Of a DNA stretch of 64,000 nucleotides, positions 33,286-43,148 are shown piece after piece; the first letter of the stretch is position 1, and every line of letters begins with the position of its first letter. The notes under the pieces were generated by a model. That model saw nothing but the letters and a program-made list of their open reading frames with translations. It did no database searches and was not told where the DNA came from. The stretch lies in assembly GCA_013141505.1 (NCBI GenBank), contig JABFQX010000031.1, positions 1 to 64,000 on the forward strand, written 5' to 3'. A program made the position numbers and the translations under genes. The DNA is from Methyloglobulus sp. Its GTDB lineage: Bacteria; Pseudomonadota; Gammaproteobacteria; Methylococcales; Methylomonadaceae.

Positions 33286-36200
33286 CTAAAGCGTGGCCGC
33301 CAGCTCAGTCAGGCGCATGGGTTTGTGAATGCCCCAACCTTGGGCGTAATCGACCCCGAACTCTTTCAGGATCGCATGAATCGCCATATTCTCAACATAT
33401 TCGGCAATGGTCTCCAGCTCAAGAGAGTGGGCGATTTCATTCATGGACGTGACCATAACCTGATCAGTTGGGCTATTGACGATATCTTTGATGAAAGAGC
33501 CGTCAATTTTTAGATAATCAACATCCAGGCTTTTCAGGTACGAATAAGATGAGTAGCCGGTACCAAAATCATCCAATGAAAATTTACAGCCAAACTGCTT
33601 TATTTCCTTAATAAAACGCTTGGTGAATACCAGGTTGCCTGCTGCGACCGTTTCTGTTACTTCAAAAGTAATTTTTTCTGCCGGGACATCATTCTCAGCC
33701 AGTCGATCCTTAAGGAAGACAAGGAATTCTTCTGAATTGAGAGATTGCCCGGATAAATTAATGGCGAAACCACCGATTTTAGCAAAGTGATCCGGGTTTT
33801 GTACTATCCATTCGAAGACATGCGTGACAATCCAGCGATCAATTTCGGGCATTCGCTGGCAACGCTCGACCGCAGGGATAAACTTATCGGGGATAATGAT
33901 TTTGCCGACTTCATCAATGACACCTAACAGGATTTCGTAATGGCTATGGGTGTTTTTTTCGGGGTTGATAGGTGCAATCATTTGACAGCGCGCGAATAAA
34001 CGGTTTTCCGAAAATATTCGGTCGATACGCCCCGCCCATTCATGGATGTCGGTTTGGGCTTTCAGGCTTTCATCATTTTCCTGAAAAATTCGGATCTGGT
34101 TATGTCCGGCGCGTTTGGCAGAAATATTGACTGAATCGGCATATTGCAGGATTTCCTCGGCACTGTAATGGCCTTCAGTAAATGGGACTAAACCGATGCT
34201 GACGCTAATCGTGTAGCTTTTGTCATCCCAGATAAAACTGGTTTTATTGATGTGGTTGCGGATGATTTTGGCGCTCGCCAAGCCTTCCTCAGTGGAACAG
34301 TTTTTTAACAAAAAGCCGAAAGTTTTGTCGCCAAGCCGAGAAATTAAGCCGTCTTTGCCCAGTTGGTTGCTGACTGATTGCGCGACTTGTAATAGCAGTT
34401 GGTCGCCACCGGCTAATCCGCACACATTGGTGATAACCCGAAAGTCTTCTATCTCAAGGAAACTAAGGACATGGGTGGCGTCTTTGAAATTGACAATCTG
34501 CTCCTTAAGCAGATGAATAAAACGTTTGCGGTTAGGTAAGTTAGTAACGGGATCATGGGAAACGCTGTAGATCAGTTTTTCCTGCATTTTTTGCAACATG
34601 GTGGTGGTGGCCCTGTCCATTAAGGGTTCATCCAGATTTTCAATTTGAGTTACAGCACCACTTTGTAGCAGTTCCGCTAGTTCATTACGAGTAAGTTCCT
34701 GTTTTTTATAGCCTTCACGGTTAACAAATACGTAAATTTGCGGGTTTTCACCGATCCATACCAGATTGAGGGGTTCAAAAGCCTCTTTTTCCAGAGAAAA
34801 AGTAAACCAGTCGCCTTTTGAAAGTTGGTCAATTTGCAGCAACCAATTGTCGGATATGAAGTCACTGGTCGTTTCTATGGCTTTGGGCTCGACGAATATT
34901 TTCTCGACAGGCTTTTTTATGGGGGGTGAACCGGTACCTAGCAAGGTCTCATGCAATTCATCCATAATTTTGCTATGGACAAACGCGTTGGTGCATACTG
35001 AACCCAAGTGGCTGTTGATAAACTCCAGTTCCAATTCGATAGCGCTGTTTTGCTCATCAGACACGTTATCTGGGTTAGCGTACCAGTCCAAGAGTTGGTC
35101 GATTACCTCAAAATATCTTTGCCTGACGGCGCTATCACCATCATTTAACTCGGTAATGACCAAAAGATGCTGCCAACCGGAATCGAGTAATACCTGCATA
35201 ACATCAGGTACAGGTTTGCCAGTTAAACGCTTGTCTATTTCCAGCTGAATTTTTTGTCTTGTTTGTTCGAGCTTTTGTTTGCCTTCATAAACTTCGACGA
35301 CCCTACGGATGTTCGCTTCCCTGGATTTGGCGACAGGTACCGAAATCTCTTTCAGTTCCTCATCCGCCTTTGCGAAGACATCGGGATTGGTAATTGAGCC
35401 TTGCGCTATTTTGGCAATTAATTCATCGAGGGCTTGTTTTACCCCTGCATCTTTTATGACTCTTTTTTGATTGATCGCACCTTCAAGAGAAGACAACTGA
35501 TTCAAAAAATTACGGGCAGGATGTTGTTCGGAATCTAAAAAATTGGGATCCTGTAAGGTCAGCGCCATTAGCGGCAATTTAATGGTTTCCAGATAAGATT
35601 GAATGCCTGGGGTCAGCGCCAGCTCACTTGATAGTGATTGAAAAAGTTGGTCATAGACATCAAGTGTGTTTCTATCATGGGCGGAAAATGTTTTGTCGCT
35701 TAAGTATTCGGTTGCCGGTGAAGTTTCAGTAAGCTGTTTCCGAAGTAGCGTTGACGCATCTACAGGCAATAGCTGATTTGCCCTGGAAGCCTGCAGTTTT
35801 GTCAGTGCGGTTAAAAGCTCATCCGCAGAGTATTCAGAACCGCTAAATTGCTCTGCCGTACCAGTACCTTGGTCAAATACGGGTGGATTTGTTTGGCCTG
35901 TTGTCGGAATGCCTTGATTAATAAGCTGGAATAACTTGCTGGCGGTTTTGCTGACAGGAGGTACATAAGTTGAGCGAACTGGTGAGCCAGATGGAGCCGA
36001 TAAGTTTGTTGATTCCGCATAGTGATATTCATCATTATCGAATGACGGTAACTGATGGCCTGAGCCAAAAGACAAGGTACTTTCAGTCGGCTTTGAACTG
36101 GCTGGATAGTTTTTCTTCCAGGTTATATCCTGGGCTAAATCACTGGGTGCACCATGTTCTACCAGTAGTGCATCGAAGGTTTGGTATAAGGTCGATAAAT

Positions 36201-37128
36201 AATTGGTTAAGGTCAATTGAAAGGCTTTGTACAGCGCTTTTTTTACTACATTGCTGTCTTCATTTCCCGCAACTTTTTCACGAAAATGAGAGCATAAGTT
36301 CTCTGGGGCAATCGGGTTTTTAATGAGATAGCGGGGAAAACAGGTAACATAACTAAGTTTTAGTTCCAGTTGGTAAAGCTGGCTTTTGTACTGGGTGTTG
36401 ATTTTTCGTGTCAAGGTTGAGAAATTGAGCCAATCTTCAAAGGCTTCTTTTTCAACAAGGGATAGCTTGGTGCTGAGCGAACTGTTTTCTTTGGTTTGGT
36501 CATTCTTGTCGCCGGTAAATGTTATTTCATGTGTAACTGCATCGCAAAAGCTGCTCGTCAGGGAGTCCTTGTTCATTCTCAGGACGGATATTAAATTAGC
36601 TTGGGCAGCCACATCCTGAAAACTTTCACCTGTTTCAGGGTTTTTATCCAGTTCATCTTCGGCATATTTAAAGAATTCACGCATCAATATAGGCAGGTTT
36701 TTCAGCAACATCCCTTTAAATGCGTTTTTGAACTGCTCCTGATTGGAAGATGTGAGAAAGAATCGGGGCCTAGGTGAGTACGCGGCAATTGATCCGGCAT
36801 TGGTCGTTTCAATTAACGCCTTGTACATTGAGTCTGATATGTTTTCGAAGGCAACACCAATACCGTCATCAGCAATTCGAGCAATTTGGGCATCTATTTG
36901 GAAATATTCTTTACCGGCATCCGTTATTGCGGAAAAATAAATCTTGGTATTTTTATTGGGTTGCAAGCCCATTGCGGAGGGCTGGTTTAATTTCAAAAAC
37001 AGGCCTTGCTCGCAAAAATCGAGTATTACGCATTCGATGGAAGATGTTTCAATTGCCATCACAGCTTCAACGTGAGTTCCCTTGCGGGTAAAACGGCGTT
37101 TTTCTGATGGCTTACTGGGTGTTGTCAT
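33286..37128 (-). CDS. PilZ-DUF1631-GGDEF-EAL cyclic-di-GMP signalling protein
   Basis: 1280 residues. Order: PilZ-like domain (about 8-115, KRRFTRKGTHVEAVMAIE), a long helical DUF1631 region (about 130-760), a degenerate GGDEF (about 865-1020, site reads RLGDKTFGF) and a C-terminal EAL domain (about 1040-1280). The EAL half keeps the Glu in YEILL, INLSGQS, VTET, DDFGTG, LKIDGSF, AEYVE and AQGWG, so phosphodiesterase activity is likely; the GGDEF half is likely inactive or regulatory. The PilZ RxxxR could sense c-di-GMP. It probably controls surface attachment or motility. Confidence 0.85.
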   Translation of the reverse strand: MTTPSKPSEKRRFTRKGTHVEAVMAIETSSIECVILDFCEQGLFLKLNQPSAMGLQPNKNTKIYFSAITDAGKEYFQIDAQIARIADDGIGVAFENISDSMYKALIETTNAGSIAAYSPRPRFFLTSSNQEQFKNAFKGMLLKNLPILMREFFKYAEDELDKNPETGESFQDVAAQANLISVLRMNKDSLTSSFCDAVTHEITFTGDKNDQTKENSSLSTKLSLVEKEAFEDWLNFSTLTRKINTQYKSQLYQLELKLSYVTCFPRYLIKNPIAPENLCSHFREKVAGNEDSNVVKKALYKAFQLTLTNYLSTLYQTFDALLVEHGAPSDLAQDITWKKNYPASSKPTESTLSFGSGHQLPSFDNDEYHYAESTNLSAPSGSPVRSTYVPPVSKTASKLFQLINQGIPTTGQTNPPVFDQGTGTAEQFSGSEYSADELLTALTKLQASRANQLLPVDASTLLRKQLTETSPATEYLSDKTFSAHDRNTLDVYDQLFQSLSSELALTPGIQSYLETIKLPLMALTLQDPNFLDSEQHPARNFLNQLSSLEGAINQKRVIKDAGVKQALDELIAKIAQGSITNPDVFAKADEELKEISVPVAKSREANIRRVVEVYEGKQKLEQTRQKIQLEIDKRLTGKPVPDVMQVLLDSGWQHLLVITELNDGDSAVRQRYFEVIDQLLDWYANPDNVSDEQNSAIELELEFINSHLGSVCTNAFVHSKIMDELHETLLGTGSPPIKKPVEKIFVEPKAIETTSDFISDNWLLQIDQLSKGDWFTFSLEKEAFEPLNLVWIGENPQIYVFVNREGYKKQELTRNELAELLQSGAVTQIENLDEPLMDRATTTMLQKMQEKLIYSVSHDPVTNLPNRKRFIHLLKEQIVNFKDATHVLSFLEIEDFRVITNVCGLAGGDQLLLQVAQSVSNQLGKDGLISRLGDKTFGFLLKNCSTEEGLASAKIIRNHINKTSFIWDDKSYTISVSIGLVPFTEGHYSAEEILQYADSVNISAKRAGHNQIRIFQENDESLKAQTDIHEWAGRIDRIFSENRLFARCQMIAPINPEKNTHSHYEILLGVIDEVGKIIIPDKFIPAVERCQRMPEIDRWIVTHVFEWIVQNPDHFAKIGGFAINLSGQSLNSEEFLVFLKDRLAENDVPAEKITFEVTETVAAGNLVFTKRFIKEIKQFGCKFSLDDFGTGYSSYSYLKSLDVDYLKIDGSFIKDIVNSPTDQVMVTSMNEIAHSLELETIAEYVENMAIHAILKEFGVDYAQGWGIHKPMRLTELAATL

Positions 37129-37281
37129 AGTGGCGTGTGGTAGCTGCTACGCATTGGGTTAATCTTATGTGTGTTAAGTTTAGACGCAAAAGTGAAGTTT
37201 TGTAAATTATCACATTCGTACAGAAATTCGTATCTGTGTTTTAACCTACATCTATTCAGAGTAATTGGCGTAAATTTAAAG

Positions 37282-38322
37282 TCAAATGTCGGAAAAATTT
37301 TTGCTAAATACCTGTTCCGGGAACTGCATTGTCATGCAGTGTAAACTTCCGTATTGATGTACTAACGGCTTACACGGTGTCGGGATGATTTTATGGTCGG
37401 GAAAGCAGTCTGCAAGCCGTTCCAGAGCGATATTATCCATAGGGTCATTGTATACCGGAACCAGCACTGCGTTATTAATAATAAGGAAATTAGCATAATT
37501 GGCAGGCAGGCGCTCACCTTCGTCATTAAAAAATGGCTCAGGCAAGGGCAGGGCAACCAGTTTATAAGGCTTATTGTCTAATGCCCTGAATGCTTGCAAC
37601 TGTGTTTCCATACGTTTTAAGCCGTTGTAGTGCTGGTCTTCAGGGTCTTCGCAACTGGTATAAGCGATGGTGGTCGCCGAGCAGAATCGAGCCAGGGTGT
37701 CGATGTGGGCATCGGTATCGTCACCGGATAAGTTGTCCTGATCCAACCACAATACGCGTTTGCAGCCCAAATGCACATTTAATTGCTGCTCAATATCGGC
37801 TTGGCTAAGCTCTTTGTTTCTGTTGGGGTTGAGTAGGCATTGCCGTGTCGTTAAAACGGTGTCAACGCCATCGCTCTCAACGCTGCCGCCTTCTAGTATG
37901 AAGTCGATGTCGGTATGGCTGATGTCCTTAAAGGGCAATTGCGCCAATAGTTTATGATTAAGTGCATTATCTTCGTGATGTGGGTATTTGTTCCCCCAGC
38001 CATTAAAGCGAAAATTGAGTAATTGCGGCTGGCCGTCTTGTTCTACGGTGATAAAAGCAGTGTCCCTGACCCAGATATCGTTGACGCTTGCTTGAACATA
38101 AACAACCTTACGGCCATTGTCAGGCAACAAAGATTTAATATGCTGTTGGTGGCTGTCATCCCGGCAAACGATAAGCAGTTTTTGATACTCACTAATCGTC
38201 TTGGCAATAAACACGTAGGTTTGCTCAACCGACTCAATGTGGTTATGAAAATCCCCTGACTTATGCGGCCAAGCGATTAAGATGGCGGATTGTTTTTCCC
38301 ATTCGGCTGGAAAGCGGATCAT
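37282..38322 (-). CDS. aguA: Agmatine deiminase
   Basis: 346 residues of the porphyromonas-type peptidylarginine deiminase fold. Catalytic residues in usual places: Asp87 in WVRD, Glu144-Gly-Gly, His206 in DTDAHID and Cys329 in GSLHCMTMQ. It converts agmatine to N-carbamoylputrescine in putrescine synthesis. The start overlaps the recN stop by 4 nt. No N-carbamoylputrescine amidase gene lies next to it. Confidence 0.88.
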   Translation of the reverse strand: MIRFPAEWEKQSAILIAWPHKSGDFHNHIESVEQTYVFIAKTISEYQKLLIVCRDDSHQQHIKSLLPDNGRKVVYVQASVNDIWVRDTAFITVEQDGQPQLLNFRFNGWGNKYPHHEDNALNHKLLAQLPFKDISHTDIDFILEGGSVESDGVDTVLTTRQCLLNPNRNKELSQADIEQQLNVHLGCKRVLWLDQDNLSGDDTDAHIDTLARFCSATTIAYTSCEDPEDQHYNGLKRMETQLQAFRALDNKPYKLVALPLPEPFFNDEGERLPANYANFLIINNAVLVPVYNDPMDNIALERLADCFPDHKIIPTPCKPLVHQYGSLHCMTMQFPEQVFSKNFSDI

Positions 38323-39998
38323 TGGTTTCGGATTCCTATAGTTAACATTTCTTTGGCGTGGGCACGGGTGTTTTCAGTAATAGTTACGCCGCCCAGCATA
38401 CGGGCAATTTCTTCAGCTCGTTCGTCCGTATCAAGCGGCCTGACCGTTGATGAAGTAATATCCGTTTGGTTGTTTTTTTCCACATATAGATGGTGGTGGG
38501 CTTGCGCGGCAACTTGCGGTAAATGCGTCACGCATAATACTTGCCTTCCTAGTCCCAAACTACGCAGTTTTTGCCCGACGATTTCCGCAATACCACCACC
38601 GATGCCGGAATCCACTTCGTCGAAAATCATCGTCGGTGTGCTGTTGTCGCTGGCGGTAGTGACCTGAATCGCCAGGCTGATCCGGGACAGCTCGCCGCCG
38701 GAAGCTACTTTTGCCAGCGGTTTGGCGGGTAAGCCAGGATTGGCACAAACCAGGAAGTCAATTTTGTCTAGACCGTTTAACTTCGGCAAACTGTTTTCCA
38801 ATAACGCACATTGCACCAAAAATTCACCCTGCGGCATGCCCAGCTCTTTAATCATGGCGGAAATTTGCTGTTGCAGTTTGCTGGCTTGTGAACATCGCTG
38901 GGTTGACAATTCCGTTGCCAGCTGGTGATAGTGTTTGCGTAATTGTTCGGTTTGTACAGTCAATGCTTCAATGCGCTCTGTGCTGTGGATAAGTCCGTCC
39001 AGTTCACGGGCAAGATTTTCTGCTAAGACAGGCAAATCATCAGGGTTGACATGATGTTTACGGCTCAGTTTCTGGATTGATGCCATTTGGCTGTCAAGAT
39101 CTGCCAACCGTTGCGGGTCAGCTTCTTGAGAGTTGAGAAAGCGTCGAAATTGCAAGGCCGCTTCTTCCACCTGGATTTGGGCTTCCGTAAGCAGTGTGCA
39201 GATCTCGTTCAGTTCTGGCGCAAACCGGGCAATTTGGGTTAATTCGCTGACGCTATGATTAAGTAGCTTGTTAGCAGAAAGTTCGTCATTTTCGTAAAGG
39301 CTATCTATTTGTTGTTGACCAACGGTTAGGATGCTTTCTAGGTTTGCCAGTTTATTATGTTCGTCAGCCAGGGCAGAGTAATTGTAGTTATGTAAATCAA
39401 TATGTTGCAATTCATCAAGCTGATAACGTAGGAATTCTTCCCTTTGCAATTGGTCGGCACCGGCTTTGGTCAGCTTTGCCAATTCTTTATTAGCTTGCTG
39501 CCATTGTTGATAGCAAGCGTTCAATTTATCCAATAACGGCTGGTTTTTACCAAACGCATCCAGCAAACGGCGTTGTTCATCGCCGTCCAACAACGTCAGG
39601 TGAGCATGTTGACCGTGGATTTGCACCAGCATCTCGCTGAGTTCCTGTAAAATTTGTAAAGTCACAGGTCGGTTGTTGATATAGGCTTTTGAGCGTCCAT
39701 CATCAGATACGGTTCTGCGGATTAAGCAGTGCTGTCCTTCATCAAGATCATGATCTTTGAGCCAATGTTGTGCCTGGGGCACATCGGCTAGGTCAAATTC
39801 AAGGTTGATTTCAGCCCGTTTGCAATCGGGTCGCACATAGCCGGAATCGGCGCGATCTCCCAGAGCCAAACCTAATGCGGTCAGCAAAATGGATTTACCG
39901 GCACCGGTTTCGCCGGTCAATACCGACATGCCTTTGGCGAGATCGAGATCCAGGGTTTTGACGACGGCCAGATCAATAATATTAAGGTTCAATAACAT
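38319..39998 (-). CDS. recN: DNA repair protein RecN
   Basis: 559 residues from the ATG at 39998, one nt after the nadK stop. An earlier start at 40022 would overlap nadK and add eight residues not typical of RecN. Walker A is GETGAGKS (29-36), the two long coiled-coil arms surround HVNPDDLPVL, the signature LAKVASGGELSRISLA and Walker B TMIFDEVDSGIGG follow. SMC-like ATPase for double-strand break repair. Confidence 0.95.
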   Translation of the reverse strand: MLLNLNIIDLAVVKTLDLDLAKGMSVLTGETGAGKSILLTALGLALGDRADSGYVRPDCKRAEINLEFDLADVPQAQHWLKDHDLDEGQHCLIRRTVSDDGRSKAYINNRPVTLQILQELSEMLVQIHGQHAHLTLLDGDEQRRLLDAFGKNQPLLDKLNACYQQWQQANKELAKLTKAGADQLQREEFLRYQLDELQHIDLHNYNYSALADEHNKLANLESILTVGQQQIDSLYENDELSANKLLNHSVSELTQIARFAPELNEICTLLTEAQIQVEEAALQFRRFLNSQEADPQRLADLDSQMASIQKLSRKHHVNPDDLPVLAENLARELDGLIHSTERIEALTVQTEQLRKHYHQLATELSTQRCSQASKLQQQISAMIKELGMPQGEFLVQCALLENSLPKLNGLDKIDFLVCANPGLPAKPLAKVASGGELSRISLAIQVTTASDNSTPTMIFDEVDSGIGGGIAEIVGQKLRSLGLGRQVLCVTHLPQVAAQAHHHLYVEKNNQTDITSSTVRPLDTDERAEEIARMLGGVTITENTRAHAKEMLTIGIRNQ

Positions 39999-39999
39999 C

Positions 40000-40884
40000 T
40001 TAATGTGTGTAGTTACCACCACTCCAGTTCAATTTTGATCTGAGGATGTGGAAAAAGTCATGGCCTTCAGGATGTAGGATGCGAATGGGTTTAGGGTGTT
40101 TTGTAATCAAAATTGTATCACTGATTCGCACGTCTGGAATCTCGATATGGTCACACGTGACCAAGGCATTGATTTGTTTGGTTTGGCAAAAACTGATTTC
40201 GATTTCAGACGAGTCATCAATGACAATTGGCCGATTGGATAAGGTGTGGGGATTAAGCGGCACCAGTACCCAGGCATTTAATGCAGGATGTAATATCGGC
40301 CCGCCAGCCGATAAGGCATAAGCTGTTGAACCGGTAGGTGTGGACACAATAAGCCCGTCCGAACGCTGCGAATTCAGCAGGATATTGTCAATTTTAGTGA
40401 CAATTTCGATCATGCTGGGCGTAACCCAGCGATGGATGGCAACCTCATTGACAGCGGTTTCTTCATGGATGACGTGCTTGTTACGGATAATCTTGGTGTG
40501 CAAAAGGCTGCGTTTTTCCTCGGTATAATGGCCTTGTAGCATGTGGTGCAGTTTTTCAGGTAATTCGTTGGGCGATACGTCCACCAAAAAGCCCAGGCGA
40601 CCCAGGTTGATGCCGATGATGGGAACATTATTGTCAGCGGTCACTCGCGCCGCCGATAGGAAAGTGCCATCACCACCGACAGCAATCACCAAGTCACAGC
40701 GTTGTCCCAGCTCCTCAATGGTGCAGGACGCAATGCTTGAATCGCCCATAGAATCAACACTGTTGGTCGCAATAATGACAGCATAATGCGACTTTAAATA
40801 GTTATAAAGCACAGATAATGTAGCGGCAATACTCGGATCGCTGGGTTTGCCAAGAATGCCTATGGTTTTAAAATGACTGTGCAT
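40000..40884 (-). CDS. nadK: NAD kinase
   Basis: 294 residues. GGDGT (70-74), the NE motif in AVNEVAI, and SDGLIVSTPTGSTAYALSAGGP (glycine-rich loop) are intact. Converts NAD+ to NADP+. First gene of nadK-recN-aguA. A strong hairpin lies directly before its start codon. Confidence 0.96.
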   Translation of the reverse strand: MHSHFKTIGILGKPSDPSIAATLSVLYNYLKSHYAVIIATNSVDSMGDSSIASCTIEELGQRCDLVIAVGGDGTFLSAARVTADNNVPIIGINLGRLGFLVDVSPNELPEKLHHMLQGHYTEEKRSLLHTKIIRNKHVIHEETAVNEVAIHRWVTPSMIEIVTKIDNILLNSQRSDGLIVSTPTGSTAYALSAGGPILHPALNAWVLVPLNPHTLSNRPIVIDDSSEIEISFCQTKQINALVTCDHIEIPDVRISDTILITKHPKPIRILHPEGHDFFHILRSKLNWSGGNYTH

Positions 40885-40928
40885 GGTTTTTTGTATAAGC
40901 GGGAAACGCTCCGATTATACAAAAAACC
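40885..40928 (-). promoter_or_regulatory. Perfect 14-bp hairpin at the nadK start
   Basis: GGTTTTTTGTATAA (40885-40898) and TTATACAAAAAACC (40915-40928) are exact inverses, separated by 16 nt that hold a small AGCG/CGCT stem. Its inner edge carries TATAAT on the minus strand (about 40918-40913). It touches the start codon. Confidence 0.6.
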
Positions 40929-41057
40929 CGTGTCACCATAGATTTTATTGTGATTACCTTGGTTTTGTTAGTTAAGGCGATTGCCGATTAGGGTGTTGTG
41001 ATGGCGATTTTTGTAACGGTGTGCGAATGTCCTAATCAAAACAACCGAGGCTAGGGT

Positions 41058-41654
41058 TTACCTGATTTCCACTTCAACCCGCCGGTTACGCGCTTCGGCA
41101 ACATTGTCGGCAGTGGGTATCGCAGGGTCGTTTTCGCCGTAATAACGAATGTCCATGCATTTTGCATCAATGCCGTTACTGGTTAAGATTTCGGCGACCG
41201 CCTTGGCGCGATCAATAGACAAACCTTTGTTGCTGGCATTATCGCCAACGCGGTCACTGTGGCCGATAACGCTCAAGTCGCAGGACTCATGCTTTTTGAT
41301 AACATCAATTACTTTGCCGATTTCCGCCCTGGTTTCTGCTGAAATGTCCGAAGTACCCGAGGAAAAATACAGGCGAAACCGTTCTGGTGGTATGGGTACT
41401 TTTGCCAGCGTGTCGCCAAACATGGTTTGGATTTTATCGGTGCTCATGATAGCGGCGCTGGTAGGCGACTGCTCCGCTTTAGTCGCGGCAGTGCTTTCGT
41501 TGGCTTTGGACAAATTAGTTGTGCCCGCTTTAGTGGTGACCGATACCTGGCCTACTTTACCCGCCGCATCGGGGATTAAAACGACGGTAGTGCCGGTATT
41601 GCAACAGGCGGTCAGGGTAACCGCTGCAAGGGTTGGTAATAATATTTTAATCAT
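41058..41654 (-). CDS. OmpA-like lipoprotein
   Basis: 198 residues from the ATG at 41654 (MIKILLPTLAAVTLTAC, lipobox LTAC with a second Cys). A longer start at 41669 would add MWGLK. The C-terminal OmpA domain has LYFSSGTSDISAETRAEIGK, VIGHSDRVGDNASNKGLS and ARNRRVEVEIR, which bind peptidoglycan. Directly after a FecR-domain gene (37 nt), so the two may act together. Confidence 0.85.
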   Translation of the reverse strand: MIKILLPTLAAVTLTACCNTGTTVVLIPDAAGKVGQVSVTTKAGTTNLSKANESTAATKAEQSPTSAAIMSTDKIQTMFGDTLAKVPIPPERFRLYFSSGTSDISAETRAEIGKVIDVIKKHESCDLSVIGHSDRVGDNASNKGLSIDRAKAVAEILTSNGIDAKCMDIRYYGENDPAIPTADNVAEARNRRVEVEIR

Positions 41655-41691
41655 CTTTAAGCCCCACACATTGAGTTGATTTAAAACGCTG

Positions 41692-42159
41692 CTATTCTAC
41701 TTTGATCAATATTTTTGTGCCGTGCAAGCCTAGGGTTGCGGTGGGCGTTTTAAACTGCACGGCTTTGGGAGATATTCTGCCAATGGCACCCGATATGAAA
41801 GCCACCGTGCCTTTTGCGACACGAGAAATAAAAGATACTTTTTGCTCGGCGGGGTTGAACATGAAGTTTTCAACCACTAATTTTCCGCTAGGCCCCAGCG
41901 TCAAAACGGCACCGTCAGTGAAGATGATGCCGACAGCACCGCTGGGATCAGTGATGATGGTGTCACCTTCAAAAATTTCCGCACCTTTTTCCAGTTGATA
42001 TTCAACCCCTTGTCTGACCGCAACGGCAAGCGGGTCATAGGTCTTTACCAAACCGATCCGTTCATTTGCGATAGAGTTTGCTGGAAGCAACAACAAGATT
42101 CCCAGCGATATGCAGAGGATGGTGGGACGAACGACATAGCGATTGTCTCGTTGAATCAT
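41692..42159 (-). CDS. FecR-domain secreted protein
   Basis: 155 residues with a signal peptide (LCISLGILLLLPANSIA). The FecR fold reads YQLEKGAEIFEGDTIIT, GAVGIIFTDGAVLTLGPSGKL and FKTPTATLGLHGTKILI. Such stand-alone secreted FecR proteins are not sigma regulators but often accompany OmpA-like or adenylate cyclase genes. It pairs here with an OmpA-like lipoprotein. Confidence 0.82.
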   Translation of the reverse strand: MIQRDNRYVVRPTILCISLGILLLLPANSIANERIGLVKTYDPLAVAVRQGVEYQLEKGAEIFEGDTIITDPSGAVGIIFTDGAVLTLGPSGKLVVENFMFNPAEQKVSFISRVAKGTVAFISGAIGRISPKAVQFKTPTATLGLHGTKILIKVE

Positions 42160-42306
42160 AATAACTCTCCGTTAGACTATAGGTATGCCGCTAACTCTAG
42201 CAGCTTATGAATTAATAGTGAATAAAAAACGGCTTAGATTTTGTTCAAAACCGTCAACGGCTGATAACAATTATGTCGTATGGAATGATATTTTTGGACA
42301 ATCTGG

Positions 42307-43137
42307 CTAACCTATAAGCCTAATGCTATCTTTCTCCAGCAGGATTGATTTTTTTTTGTATAAAGCCCCAATCGCTTGCTTGAATACTTTTTTGCTGACC
42401 CCAAACATTGAATAGATTGTTTCTGGCGGACTTTTGTCAGTCAACGGCAAAAATCCGTTATTGGCTTTCAGTTTAATCAATATGGTTTCGGAAAGTTCTT
42501 CAACTTTGCCATAACCGGGTTTATGCAAACTGAGATCAATTTTGTGATCTTCGCGAATTTGCTTGATGAAGCCCGTTAATTTTTGCCCTTTGGTCACCGA
42601 CTGAAACAGTTCGTTTTGGTACAGCATGCCCCAATGTGTGTTGTTGATGATGGCCTTAATGCCCAAATCGGTTTTATCGGCAATTAATAAAGACACTTCC
42701 TGTCCGGTTTTAAAATAAAAGCCTTCGTCAGCGATGAATTTATCGATTTTGGTCGTCGCCAGTATGCGGTTTTGGCTGTCCAGGAACAGTTTGACAAGGT
42801 AGGATTTTCCCACTTCCAATTCATGATGTTGTTCACTAAAAGGCACCAGCAAGTCTTTCGGTAAACCCCAGTCCAAAAATGCACCGACATAATTAAGCGA
42901 CACCACTTTCAGCCAGGCAATTTCATCGACTAGGGCTTTGGGGATTATCGTGGTTGCTGCCAAATGACCTTCGGTATCGACATAAACGAATACGTCCAGT
43001 TCATCACCAACCGCAGAGTTTTCAGGTGGTTTCTTGTCTATCAGCAACACCTTGGCGGATGCTTTGCTGGCGAGGTAGATGCTTGAGCCAACGCAGCTTA
43101 CGATTTTGAGGTGATTGACCTTACCGATTTCTATCAT
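42307..43137 (-). CDS. S1-domain RNA-binding protein, CvfB/YitL family
   Basis: 276 residues. Three S1-like beta barrels (GVGSSIYLAS, YVGAFLDWGLPKDLLVPFSEQ, GLYQNELF-type strand) and a C-terminal winged helix (SMFGVSKKVFKQAIGALYKKKS) match CvfB. The family affects virulence gene expression in staphylococci; the role here is unknown. Starts 11 nt after rapA. Confidence 0.85.
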   Translation of the reverse strand: MIEIGKVNHLKIVSCVGSSIYLASKASAKVLLIDKKPPENSAVGDELDVFVYVDTEGHLAATTIIPKALVDEIAWLKVVSLNYVGAFLDWGLPKDLLVPFSEQHHELEVGKSYLVKLFLDSQNRILATTKIDKFIADEGFYFKTGQEVSLLIADKTDLGIKAIINNTHWGMLYQNELFQSVTKGQKLTGFIKQIREDHKIDLSLHKPGYGKVEELSETILIKLKANNGFLPLTDKSPPETIYSMFGVSKKVFKQAIGALYKKKSILLEKDSIRLIG

Positions 43138-43148
43138 ATTAATATGGC

